Below are positions 18,468-26,591 of a stretch of 64,000 nt of DNA, piece by piece. Positions within the stretch are counted from its first letter, which is position 1; every line of letters begins with the position of its first letter. A program made the translations under genes and the position numbers. This stretch comes from Psychrobacter sp. 4Dc (GTDB taxonomy: Bacteria; Pseudomonadota; Gammaproteobacteria; Pseudomonadales; Moraxellaceae): the NCBI RefSeq assembly GCF_002836715.1, contig NZ_PJAT01000147.1, positions 26,407 to 90,406 of the forward strand, given 5' to 3'. The notes under the pieces are model-generated. The model was not told where the DNA came from and did no database searches. It saw only the letters and a program-made list of their open reading frames with translations.

Positions 18468-18500
18468 AAACATTTGTTTTTGCGTAAGTAATAAAATAAG

Positions 18501-18537
18501 AAGCTCCAATCACGATGCCATGGTTGGGGCTTTTTTA
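18501..18537. terminator. Intrinsic terminator after the ABC transporter
   Basis: AAGCTCCAATCA pairs with TGGTTGGGGCTT (with G-T pairs), followed by TTTTTT. It lies in a convergent interval and is also T-rich on the minus strand, so it may serve both flanks. Confidence 0.8.
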
Positions 18538-18579
18538 TTGAAATAAATTGGACGTATCTCAAATGAGCAGATAGTAACA

Positions 18580-19533
18580 CTATGCCCTTTGTCGTTGTTT
18601 TAACCAGCGAGGTACGCGAGTGGCGGTACCATTTAACACAGCATTTAATAGAGCCGCTAGCAAAATAAGCGCCACGCCTAGATATTGAATCCAAGACAAA
18701 GATTGATGCAGTAATAGCATCGCGAGCGCAATTGCAGTTAATGGCTCAAAAATCGTAAATACCGATGCACGAGTGGCGGGTAGCTTTTCCAATGCCTTCA
18801 TATATAGCCCAAATGGTACGACGGTTCCCAATAATGATAATCCTAAAACATAGCCCCAAGTCATTAAGGGCAGACTCAATAACTGATCATAAGTGTTATA
18901 GGTCTCAGGCAAGAGGAGTAGTACGCCAGCACTAATGATAATGGAAGTGAAAAATACCAGAGGGGCAGGGTGAGCGTAATGCATCGCGCGCTTGCCCAGT
19001 ACACCATATAACGAATAGCACATCCCTGCTGACAGACCGAGTAAAATGCCCCAGTTAACTTTTGCTTGTTCACCTAACATCGTTAAGCCAACGCCAAACA
19101 CCGCCATTAGGGCTAGCAACACTGATTTACGAGTAATGGACTCACTCAGTAAGAATTTTGAAAACAATAAGCTAAATACGGGCGCGGTATAGAGTAAGGC
19201 AACGGCAGGGCCAGCACCAACATAACTGACCGCAAAAAAATAGCAGACAGACATGCCAAGGACACCTATCAACGACTGCATCGCCAGTCCGAGCCATTGT
19301 TTTGACTGTAATTTGATAAGGTGTGGCCACAGTTTTGGTAGCATGGCTAAAATGATAAAGGCCGCCGTGACGATACGTAATATGGTTACTTGCCAACCAC
19401 TAAATCCAATTTGGTTTAGGTAAGTCGAGAATATACCCAACGTACCCCAGCAGATAGCAGCCGTGATGATTTGGATGGTGCCTAGCCATGATTGATGCGA
19501 GTGGGTCGTCATTCCGTTGTCGATGTTTGCCAT
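18580..19533 (-). CDS. EamA-family (DMT) transporter
   Basis: A 317-residue drug/metabolite exporter-superfamily protein with about ten membrane helices in two EamA repeats. The first starts IQIITAAICWGTLGIFSTYL; the second begins after the helix VLLALMAVFGVGLTMLGEQ and ends in the RASVFTIFEPLTAIALAMLLL motif. The substrate is not predictable. It is convergent with the ABC transporter and has its own promoter region upstream. Confidence 0.88.
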   Translation of the reverse strand: MANIDNGMTTHSHQSWLGTIQIITAAICWGTLGIFSTYLNQIGFSGWQVTILRIVTAAFIILAMLPKLWPHLIKLQSKQWLGLAMQSLIGVLGMSVCYFFAVSYVGAGPAVALLYTAPVFSLLFSKFLLSESITRKSVLLALMAVFGVGLTMLGEQAKVNWGILLGLSAGMCYSLYGVLGKRAMHYAHPAPLVFFTSIIISAGVLLLLPETYNTYDQLLSLPLMTWGYVLGLSLLGTVVPFGLYMKALEKLPATRASVFTIFEPLTAIALAMLLLHQSLSWIQYLGVALILLAALLNAVLNGTATRVPRWLKQRQRA

Positions 19534-19832
19534 ACTGTTTTCTTCTTACGATCTAAGTGACACAAGATGTTGTAAGATTGCTATTGATACAATCTCTCCA
19601 AGCAATACTGAAATAAGAAAAGACAACCTGATTAAAGGCTGTCTTTTGTTTATTCTTTTGAGTCTATCACTAAAAGATAATAAATGACTACTAGGTCGTG
19701 CGCTAAATTCAATTGATAGTTATTCCAATGGCTCAAAAATGGCTAGCGTTTACTAAATAACCTAAACAATATCGAATCATTAACTCATATCATATTCTTG
19801 TTCGCATCACTTTTTTATTTCTACAGTCTCTG
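19534..19832. other. Intergenic region with one terminator-like hairpin
   Basis: Apart from the inverted repeat at 19618-19647 the stretch is AT-rich with no gene seen. It must hold the promoter of the EamA gene. Confidence 0.5.
19618..19647 (-). terminator. Probable terminator of the trpE-trpG-lprI-like operon
   Basis: AAAAGACA (19618-19625) pairs with TGTCTTTT (19640-19647), and there is partial pairing inside. On the minus strand it is followed by a T-rich stretch, 185 bases after the LprI-like stop. Confidence 0.55.
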
Positions 19833-20579
19833 TTAATCAATCCATAAAAAGAATGTTTGCTCTCGGAGAGCATTTCGCTGAATAAAGCACACTTTTTCCA
19901 CTTGGGTTCTTGGTAAATGATCCGTATCAGCTCCGCAATTTTTTGAGCGCTGTTTTATCCACTGAGTCTGCTCTTTCTTAAGATCAGCCGCCATATCTTC
20001 ACCGTACAAGCGTCTGACTTCATTTCGCGTTACTCTATAGCTTTCATTCAATGCTTTATCAGACGTGTTATATATCTGATCAATCAGAGCAGCTTGTGAT
20101 GCTAATGGCAGATAAGTCGCATTTTCTTTGTAGGTAGCACTATAGGTATCGACTGTCCATTTACTTCTTATAGATATTTCATGGTTTGATGTGTCTATAA
20201 ACCCATCAAAATCTTCGCCCTCAAAGGTACAACCCTGAAATCGACACGGGGTCACGCCATCTTTACATAAGCTATGCTTGGTTTCCGCAGAGTAGTATTT
20301 AACAGCGTAGGGCGACTTACTAGGTTCCGGTGTTGTCTGCAATAGCCGTCCTAAATCGGGAGCGACTAGCAGCATATTGTTGCAAGTAACGCTTCCTTCT
20401 GCACAGCTCTCATAAAGGTTAAGACGTTGACCTTGGATGTCCATGCCCATTGTAAAGTTTGCCTGTACAGGAGCTACAGCCGAACTGATAGATGTCACTA
20501 GCGTTAAGCTCAAGAGCAACGCAGTACGTCTGAGTAAGCTGGAAGTATTTAGGCTTGAGGCAGACATGGAGACGGACAT
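19833..20579 (-). CDS. Secreted protein with C-terminal LprI-type domain
   Basis: A 248-residue exported protein with a signal peptide of about 40 residues ending near PVQA. The last ~85 residues have the lysozyme-inhibitor LprI (DUF1311) pattern: LNESYRVTRNEVRRL, then KEQTQWIKQRSKNCG, ending in VCFIQRNALREQTFFL. The central region has six cysteines that may form periplasmic disulfides. A role in lysozyme protection is only a family-level suggestion. It starts seven bases after the trpG stop, so it appears to be the last gene of the trp-type operon, an odd partner for tryptophan synthesis. Confidence 0.75.
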   Translation of the reverse strand: MSVSMSASSLNTSSLLRRTALLLSLTLVTSISSAVAPVQANFTMGMDIQGQRLNLYESCAEGSVTCNNMLLVAPDLGRLLQTTPEPSKSPYAVKYYSAETKHSLCKDGVTPCRFQGCTFEGEDFDGFIDTSNHEISIRSKWTVDTYSATYKENATYLPLASQAALIDQIYNTSDKALNESYRVTRNEVRRLYGEDMAADLKKEQTQWIKQRSKNCGADTDHLPRTQVEKVCFIQRNALREQTFFLWID

Positions 20580-20585
20580 ATAGGT

Positions 20586-21233
20586 TTATACCTGTAGCAA
20601 GAAATTACTCAGCAATCGCTTAGCGCCTTCAGTGGCAAACGACTCAGGGTGAAACTGTACTCCTTGGATTGGGTACTCTTTGTGCGCCAGTCCCATAATC
20701 TCATCACCAGTCAATGCTGACTCAGCAAAGCTCAATTCAGCACGGCTGTCATTGGCGACTACTGAGGTAATTGTCAGACAGCTTGGTATAGTGTCAGCTT
20801 TTACCACCAGTGAGTGATAGCGCATGATCTCAAGCTCTTGTGGCAAGCCTTGATAGATACCTGAATTATCATGGCGAATTGATGAGACCTTGCCATGCAT
20901 CGGCACACTGGCGCGTACCACATCACCGCCGAACACATGAGCGATGCCTTGCATGCCGAGGCACACACCCAGTAGTGGCGTCGTTTTACCCATTACTTCG
21001 ATCACTTCGGCACAGATACCAAAGTAGGCCGGATCATCGGGAGAGCCTGGGCCAGGTGAGATAATGATTCTATCAAGATTCATCGCTTCTACGTCTGCTA
21101 AAGTAATTTCGTTATTGCGTTTAACGATGACGCTGGCTTCTTCATCACGGTCTAAGGTTTGCAAAATCTCACCCACGTATTGGTAGAGATTGAAGGTAAA
21201 CGAGTCGTAGTTATCGATAATTAAAACATTCAT
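20586..21233 (-). CDS. trpG: Anthranilate/aminodeoxychorismate synthase glutamine amidotransferase subunit
   Basis: A class I glutamine amidotransferase of 215 residues that releases ammonia from glutamine for the chorismate-aminating subunit. The catalytic cysteine is at residue 91 (LLGVCLGMQGIAHVFGG) and the His-Glu pair at 195/197 (VQFHPESF); the oxyanion motif is ISPGPGSPDDP. TrpG and PabA cannot be told apart by sequence alone. Pairing with the upstream chorismate-binding subunit under a TrpR-like gene favours anthranilate synthase. Confidence 0.85.
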   Translation of the reverse strand: MNVLIIDNYDSFTFNLYQYVGEILQTLDRDEEASVIVKRNNEITLADVEAMNLDRIIISPGPGSPDDPAYFGICAEVIEVMGKTTPLLGVCLGMQGIAHVFGGDVVRASVPMHGKVSSIRHDNSGIYQGLPQELEIMRYHSLVVKADTIPSCLTITSVVANDSRAELSFAESALTGDEIMGLAHKEYPIQGVQFHPESFATEGAKRLLSNFLLQV

Positions 21234-21325
21234 GGGTCATAAACTCTTTTGTAAAAATATAGCTAGGTAAAATATGGTCAATTTATGCAGTACGTTTGGT
21301 ATGTATGAGTTATGGCTGATACGAA

Positions 21326-22744
21326 TTACGACTGCATAAAGCTGTCTAATACGACTTTCATCGCCGACAGTTTACGCTGAATCTCTAAGTATTCATCTGC
21401 TGGGTTGGAGTCGTAAACGTTACCACCACAAGTTTGAGCGTAGGCAGACTCGCCATTGATAAAGAGGCTGCGAATTGGAATGGCAAAGATACAATCACCA
21501 TTAAAATTGAACGAGCCTAATGCACCACCGTAAGCTCCGCGACCATCTGGCTCTAGCTCATTAATCACCTTAATGGCTTCTACTTTAGGTGCGCCTGATA
21601 GCGTCCCAGCAGGGAAGTTACTGGCAAGGGCACTAAACATATCTTCGTTAGGATGCAAGATACCAACGATTTCAGAAGAAATATGCTGCACGTGAGAGAA
21701 GCGTTTGATATCCATCAGGCTACGGACTTTTACTGTACCAAATCGTGCCACACGGCCAATATCATTGCGATGTAGGTCGACTAGCATATTGTGCTCGGCA
21801 ATCTCTTTGTCATCGTTGAGCAAGGCGCGGGCAAGCTTACGGTCTTCGATCACATCGGCGCCGCGCTTGGCAGTCCCTGCGAGCGGATAGGTTTCCATTT
21901 CACCTTGGCGCAAGCGAAATAGCAGTTCAGGAGACGCACCGATGATGCACTGCTGGGCAAATTTCATAAAATACATATGCGGTGATGGGTTGACGGCACG
22001 CAACTTTTCATAAATCGGCATCTTATCACCAGCGATACGATATTTAGACTTAAAACCTACCTCACACTGAAAGATACGCCCAGCGATGATGTCTTCTTTG
22101 ACTTGCATGACGACATTGGCATGCTCCTCTTGGCTCATACCATCGCCCAAAAATTCAACTTTAGGCGCTTCATAGCTAGGCGTTGGCTCATCGAGTAGGG
22201 CTTTGATTTGCTCGATGCGGTTTTCTTGTTGAGCGGTTGAGTAATAAAAGTAGAAGATTTCCCCAGTCATCTTATCTAGGGTCAATCCATCTAAATACAC
22301 GCCAAACTTAAATGGTTCAAAGTCTTCACTGGCTTTTGCATTGAGGCTAGGTTCAAAGAAGTTCACGCAGTCATAACCCAAATACCCGACCAGACCACCA
22401 CTTTGATCGCGAGCAATGACGTGCTGCGGTGTTATGTCACGCAGTAGCTGATAAGGGTTGTCAGTTTGATAATGGCTTGTTTCAGCAGTTTTATTATCGG
22501 TAATGGCAAGCGTGTTGCGGTCTAAGGCTGCGATAGTTGTCACAGGGTCAAAGCCAATCGCATGGTGGCGCGATATATGGCTGTCTTCACCTAATGATTC
22601 GAGTAAATAGCAGGTATCAAACGCGCTTTCGATACGTTTGAATAATGCAAAAAAATCGATATCTTGCGTCAGTTTGATGCGTTGTGGTTTGCTCGGAATA
22701 TCGATAGGAGCAGGTTTGGTCTGTGTGCGAGTACTAGAGGTCAT
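21326..22744 (-). CDS. trpE: Anthranilate synthase component I (chorismate-binding)
   Basis: A chorismate-binding enzyme of 472 residues. The N-terminal Anth_synt_I_N part includes CYLLESLGEDSHISRHHAIG. The C-terminal catalytic domain carries IIAGRIFQCEVGFKSKY, NPSPHMYFMKF, YPLAGTAKRGADVIED, ELLVDLHRNDIGRV-like LVDLHRNDIGRVARFG and FPAGTLSGAPKVEA. This fits TrpE or PabB; the TrpR-family gene upstream and TrpG downstream favour anthranilate. It is shorter than the main proteobacterial TrpE (about 500-520), so a second trpE could exist elsewhere in the genome. Confidence 0.85.
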   Translation of the reverse strand: MTSSTRTQTKPAPIDIPSKPQRIKLTQDIDFFALFKRIESAFDTCYLLESLGEDSHISRHHAIGFDPVTTIAALDRNTLAITDNKTAETSHYQTDNPYQLLRDITPQHVIARDQSGGLVGYLGYDCVNFFEPSLNAKASEDFEPFKFGVYLDGLTLDKMTGEIFYFYYSTAQQENRIEQIKALLDEPTPSYEAPKVEFLGDGMSQEEHANVVMQVKEDIIAGRIFQCEVGFKSKYRIAGDKMPIYEKLRAVNPSPHMYFMKFAQQCIIGASPELLFRLRQGEMETYPLAGTAKRGADVIEDRKLARALLNDDKEIAEHNMLVDLHRNDIGRVARFGTVKVRSLMDIKRFSHVQHISSEIVGILHPNEDMFSALASNFPAGTLSGAPKVEAIKVINELEPDGRGAYGGALGSFNFNGDCIFAIPIRSLFINGESAYAQTCGGNVYDSNPADEYLEIQRKLSAMKVVLDSFMQS

Positions 22745-22775
22745 AACAAAGTCCGAAATGGTTCAAATATGTGTT

Positions 22776-22815
22776 GATTAATAAGTGTCGATTAATAAGT
22801 GTCGATTAATAAGTA
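22776..22815. repeat. 14-bp tandem repeat, about 2.9 copies
   Basis: GATTAATAAGTGTC occurs at 22776-22789 and 22790-22803, with a partial third copy at 22804-22815, in the 114-bp gap between trpR and trpE. It could vary by slippage. Confidence 0.8.
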
Positions 22816-22858
22816 TAAGTTTCGTCAGTAAAAAGCTAGATAGTATCGTCGTCAGAGG

Positions 22859-23134
22859 CTAAGAGCGGTCTCTATGAGTGGCCAGTAACGCGCTGACATC
22901 ATGGCTTTGCTTGGCCTTGGCACCGCGAGAGACAGTGGCGATACCAACGCCTAGCTGCTCAGAGATATCACGTTGGGTGATGCCACGATCTAGCAAGTCA
23001 AAAATGCGAATACGATTGGCGATGTCATGCTGTTCTTTATCGGTCAGCAAGGCACTGAGCAGCTTTTCGATATCTGCGCTATCAGTACAGTTTGCCAGAT
23101 GACTCAGTAAGCTGTGATAAGGGTCAGTACTCAT
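22859..23134 (-). CDS. trpR: TrpR-family repressor
   Basis: A 91-residue all-helical repressor of the Trp repressor family. The helix-turn-helix is RGITQRDISEQLGVGIATVSRGAKA, preceded by a family-typical acidic stretch LLTDKEQHDIANRIRIFDLL. In E. coli TrpR binds L-tryptophan and represses trp genes. It is the first gene of a minus-strand run with trpE and trpG, so it probably controls its own operon. The last residues are Arg/Asp-rich and not family-conserved. Confidence 0.88.
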   Translation of the reverse strand: MSTDPYHSLLSHLANCTDSADIEKLLSALLTDKEQHDIANRIRIFDLLDRGITQRDISEQLGVGIATVSRGAKAKQSHDVSALLATHRDRS

Positions 23135-23212
23135 AATTTATCGTCTTATAATCAGTCGTCTTAATCAAAAATAGCCAGGGTAGCCATGAAGCTCTCGGCT
23201 TGTATCAGCATT

Positions 23213-23230
23213 CTAGTACAGTAGTACAAG
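23213..23230. promoter_or_regulatory. Candidate TrpR operator
   Basis: Inverted repeat CTAGTAC-AGTA-GTACAAG, containing the CTAG/GTAC bases found in characterised TrpR operators, about 80 bases upstream of trpR. The resemblance is partial. Confidence 0.35.
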
Positions 23231-23465
23231 AAATACAAGTGATGAGCTAAGTTAATAACAGGCTGCTATAGACGTGATGATTTTTAAGCTTTGTTTATAT
23301 AGATTCAACTCGTGGCCAGCGTCATATTCGATAGCATATTTATAGTTGGTACCAAGCGTTGCTGTGTTTCCTTGGCATACTAAGCACTAGAATTGAGAAT
23401 GTATAATATTAATTATTGCCAAATTGTTAATACTTAGTTATTATGCCTCTCATTATTTAAACGCT

Positions 23466-23482
23466 AATTATTATCATTAACA
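23466..23482. promoter_or_regulatory. Fur-box-like site upstream of heme-type receptor
   Basis: TAATTATTATCATTAAC matches the corresponding 17 bases of the 19-bp Fur consensus at 14 positions. It is about 135 bases upstream of the receptor start, consistent with iron repression. Confidence 0.6.
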
Positions 23483-23615
23483 TTAATCATGTTATTCGCA
23501 CGATGAGTTAAGTGTTTTAAGGTGTTTAATCTTCTGGTGAGCACTATTTTAAGGGTTATTTGACGACAACTTTTAAAAATAATTTTAAAAATTCTAAATT
23601 CTGACAGTAAACAAA

Positions 23616-25703
23616 GTGAGTAAATGTGTTATGCGCGAAGTAAAGTTATCTAGTCAATTGACAGTATTGTCTATCGGTGTCGCCGCTGTATTGTGGACGC
23701 AAGCTGCCAGCGCTGCAACGGCAGCAGATATGCCAAACACGACATTACAGACTATCACTGTAACAGCAAATAGCTCAGTACGTGACGCTGTACAAGAAGA
23801 CTCTGTCTATATAGATGACTACACCCCAGCTGCACAAGCCAGCCATTTGAGCGATTTTCTGGACGTTGTACCAGGGGTGAGCGTGGGCGGTACCTCATCG
23901 GTCAACCAACGTATTCGTGTACGTGGTCTTGATGATACCAATCTAAAAGTAACGATTGATGGCGCACGTCAAGAAGGCGCGTTGTTCTACCATATGGGTG
24001 ATGTCACTATTGATCCAGATCTGCTAAAACAAGCAGAAGTATCAGTGGGCAATAACTCAGTGACGCTAGGTAATGATGCCATCGGCGGTGCGGTTGCTTT
24101 TGAGACGGTCGACGCGGCAGATTTGCTTAAGCCAGGTCAAAAGGTAGGTGCTAAGCTGCATACAGGTTATGCTAGCAACAATGATGAACTGCTAACTTCA
24201 GCTACTGTATATGGTGCGCCAACAGAAAATGTTGATTTACTGGCTTATTATGGTAAACGCAATGCGGACGCTGGTGAAGACGGTAAAGGCCGTAAAATCC
24301 AAACGGAAGACAGCGAAGGCGAAAACATCCTATTAAAAGCTGGTGCTTATGTCGGTAGTGATCATCATGTAGGCGCTAGCTTTAGCCGTACCGAAAACAA
24401 AGGCAAGTTCCCATTACGTCCAGATTTTCCTGCTGGTGGCTGGAACCCAATCATCCCGCAGGAAGTCAAACGCGATACCTATGCACTTGACTATGCTTAC
24501 AATCCTGCCAACCAATTGGTCAATGTAGATGCCAATGTATATCAGACCAGCACGCAGATTTTGCGTAACTCTGATGGCGTACCTGGGTTTGAGTTTGATG
24601 CAGAAGTCCAAACCACAGGCGCAAAAGTACAAAACACTAGTATCGTTGATAGCAGTATCATCAATGGTGTGCCAGGGGTTCATAAGTTCATCGCTGGGGT
24701 TGAGCATTACAAAAAAGAATCTGAGATGACACGCGACTTTGGTAATGCGAGCACCGATGAGGCAACCAATACGTCTGTATATCTAGAAGACCAGTGGCAA
24801 ATGGGTAAGCTTAGCTTAACGCCAGGCGTCCGTTATGACCGTTATGAGTCTCCAGAGTATGTATCTGCTGGCAAGACTTATGACAATGTCGTTGGCGCAC
24901 TAGCTGCTAGCTATGAGATTGCACCGCGTACCCAGCTATTTGCAAGCTATACGCAGTTATTTAATGGTCCAGATCTTAGCCAAACCATCTTTAATTCCGA
25001 TGGTGTCGATACATATGTGAACAATGACCTAAAAGCAGAAGAAGGTGACAATGCAGAAGTCGGTATTGCTACAACGCTGCGTGGTCTAACAATGGCTGAT
25101 GACTCTTTAAAATTAAGTGCTAAATACTTTGAAACCAATATCGAAAACTATATTGAGTTTGTACGTGCAGGTAATGGTAGAGTTGGTTTAGATTGTGCAA
25201 CTGGACAGTTAAACGGTAGCTGCCAAGGTGTCATTAATAATGACGAAGATTTTAAAATCAAAGGTGTAGAGCTATCAGCCGACTATCGAGCAGATAACTT
25301 CAACATGGGTCTAAGCTATGCTCGTGCGCGTAGCAAAGGCGAGGATACGGGTTATAATATCTCTTCTGTCAGTGGTAGTGGCTCTGAGTCTGGCGATAAG
25401 TACATGGTCAACCTAGGTTATGCTCCAACCAATACTACTGAGCTTGGCTGGCGCAGTACTTATGTCGCCGATGTGACACCGAATACCGCTGATGATGACA
25501 ACGAAAAACCAGGCTATGACGTACACGATATCTTTATGACTTACACGCCAACTCAAATCGAAGGTCTAAAGGCCACACTAGGTGTGTACAACATCTTTGA
25601 TGAGACTTATGCAAGCCATGCGTCACGTAACTCTATTGATGATGACTATACTGATTTTGAGATGGGACGTAATATCAAAACGTCTTTAACTTATCAGTTC
25701 TAA
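23616..25703 (+). CDS. TonB-dependent outer-membrane receptor, heme/hemoprotein-like
   Basis: A 695-residue 22-strand barrel receptor. The signal peptide ends near SAAT, then a TonB box-like TLQTITVTA at residues 43-51. The plug domain includes VRDAVQEDSVYIDDY, VPGVSVGGTSSVNQRIRVRG, VTIDGARQEGALFYHMGDVTI-like and GNDAIGGAVAFETVDAADLL, all typical of the heme/hemoglobin-receptor branch. The C-terminal YNIFDETYASHASR and final TSLTYQF match the last strands. The plug ordering points to heme, but the substrate is inferred. A GTG at 23616 or the ATG at 23631 may be the start. A Fur-like site lies upstream and a terminator downstream. Confidence 0.85.
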   Translation: MSKCVMREVKLSSQLTVLSIGVAAVLWTQAASAATAADMPNTTLQTITVTANSSVRDAVQEDSVYIDDYTPAAQASHLSDFLDVVPGVSVGGTSSVNQRIRVRGLDDTNLKVTIDGARQEGALFYHMGDVTIDPDLLKQAEVSVGNNSVTLGNDAIGGAVAFETVDAADLLKPGQKVGAKLHTGYASNNDELLTSATVYGAPTENVDLLAYYGKRNADAGEDGKGRKIQTEDSEGENILLKAGAYVGSDHHVGASFSRTENKGKFPLRPDFPAGGWNPIIPQEVKRDTYALDYAYNPANQLVNVDANVYQTSTQILRNSDGVPGFEFDAEVQTTGAKVQNTSIVDSSIINGVPGVHKFIAGVEHYKKESEMTRDFGNASTDEATNTSVYLEDQWQMGKLSLTPGVRYDRYESPEYVSAGKTYDNVVGALAASYEIAPRTQLFASYTQLFNGPDLSQTIFNSDGVDTYVNNDLKAEEGDNAEVGIATTLRGLTMADDSLKLSAKYFETNIENYIEFVRAGNGRVGLDCATGQLNGSCQGVINNDEDFKIKGVELSADYRADNFNMGLSYARARSKGEDTGYNISSVSGSGSESGDKYMVNLGYAPTNTTELGWRSTYVADVTPNTADDDNEKPGYDVHDIFMTYTPTQIEGLKATLGVYNIFDETYASHASRNSIDDDYTDFEMGRNIKTSLTYQF

Positions 25704-25739
25704 TCTAGCTTATCGAATTTAAGTCTAATCGTACTTATA

Positions 25740-25774
25740 AAGTCAGCTGTCTTACACGGGAGCTGGCTTTTTTT
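25740..25774 (+). terminator. Intrinsic terminator after heme-type receptor
   Basis: AAGTCAGCT (25740-25748) pairs with AGCTGGCTT (25761-25769) with one mismatch and is followed by a T-run. Confidence 0.8.
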
Positions 25775-26145
25775 ACGAGATTTTTGAGAGTGCGATTTAT
25801 CTAAGAGTAGATGTTAAGTTGCTCGTTTGGTAGAAGGTGAGGCTACCGTATAAATAGCATATGAGTTAAATCGTATGCGAGCACTACGCCAATACTCTAA
25901 ACAACAGCGAGATATCATCGAAGCTCATTTATATCTCCCAAATTATCAGGAAATAATTGTGAGTGAATACGGGCATAGAGTAAGTAAACGTCGAAATTCT
26001 GAATCTGACGCATAATGTTTCTAACTGGCCGAATTATCATATTGGATATATCGACAAGGTTTGACAGTGTAGTGCTTATACAATTGAAACTATTAGGCAT
26101 TTCTATAGATATATTGAGCATTAATTAAACCGTTAACTAAACCGG

Positions 26146-26202
26146 ATATAATAATGCAAACATTAATGATAATTATTATCATTAATGTTTGCATTATTAT
26201 AT
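26146..26202. promoter_or_regulatory. 57-bp perfect palindrome centred on a consensus Fur box
   Basis: Twenty-eight bases on each side of a single central T at 26174 are exactly complementary. The centre, TGATAAT-T-ATTATCA (26167-26181), is a perfect 7-1-7 Fur site. On both sides it is flanked by the inverted 13-mer TTTGCATTATTAT (right copy 26188-26200). A possible promoter for the receptor uses TTGCAT inside the right arm and TAAAGT 17 bases later. Confidence 0.9.
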
Positions 26203-26591
26203 GTATCTTGCTAAAGTGTGTTTCGTTCATTACAGAACAGTTAATGGCTCTTTGCTTTATTCTATTTATAGAGACTTTTTTACGTTAAATATTTAATTCG
26301 TTGGCTAATGATAGTTACAGCGTCATCAAACTTTTAACCCTACTTAGTAGATACCCTTATTCGTTTACTCTCAATAGCTAAGCCTCTTGGCGATATTTTA
26401 GTCATGTTTTTATAACACATATATTTACGGACACGTCTATCCGACAATCGTATGTCAATTTTAGACGTTTATTTATGTGTACTTGCACCGAGAATGCATC
26501 CGAAGCATCGCATAAAAAATGGCTAAAACCATTCACTGACGATGAGATAAACAGGTATTAACGAAATTGTGCGCTTCAAGGAATATTACTT

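Larger units (their letters stand above)
23135..23615. other. 481-bp divergent intergenic region, trpR / heme receptor
   Basis: It holds a candidate trp operator (23213-23230) near trpR and a Fur-like site (23466-23482) near the receptor gene. No gene is visible in the rest. Confidence 0.55.
25704..26591. other. 888-bp intergenic region with palindromic Fur site
   Basis: It contains the receptor terminator (25740-25774), the 57-bp palindrome with Fur box (26146-26202), and then about 390 bases of apparently untranslated leader before the next receptor. A minus-strand open frame at 25915-26121 (68 residues) has no ribosome-binding site or recognisable family and is not called. Confidence 0.55.

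Noticed and set aside
25915..26121. Minus-strand open frame of 68 residues in the large intergenic region
   Set aside because: No ribosome site and no recognisable domain; composition matches AT-rich spacer. A decayed gene fragment remains possible.
26146..26202. Possible transposon end or CRISPR-like palindrome
   Set aside because: A single palindrome with a consensus Fur core, no spacer-repeat pattern and no target duplication.
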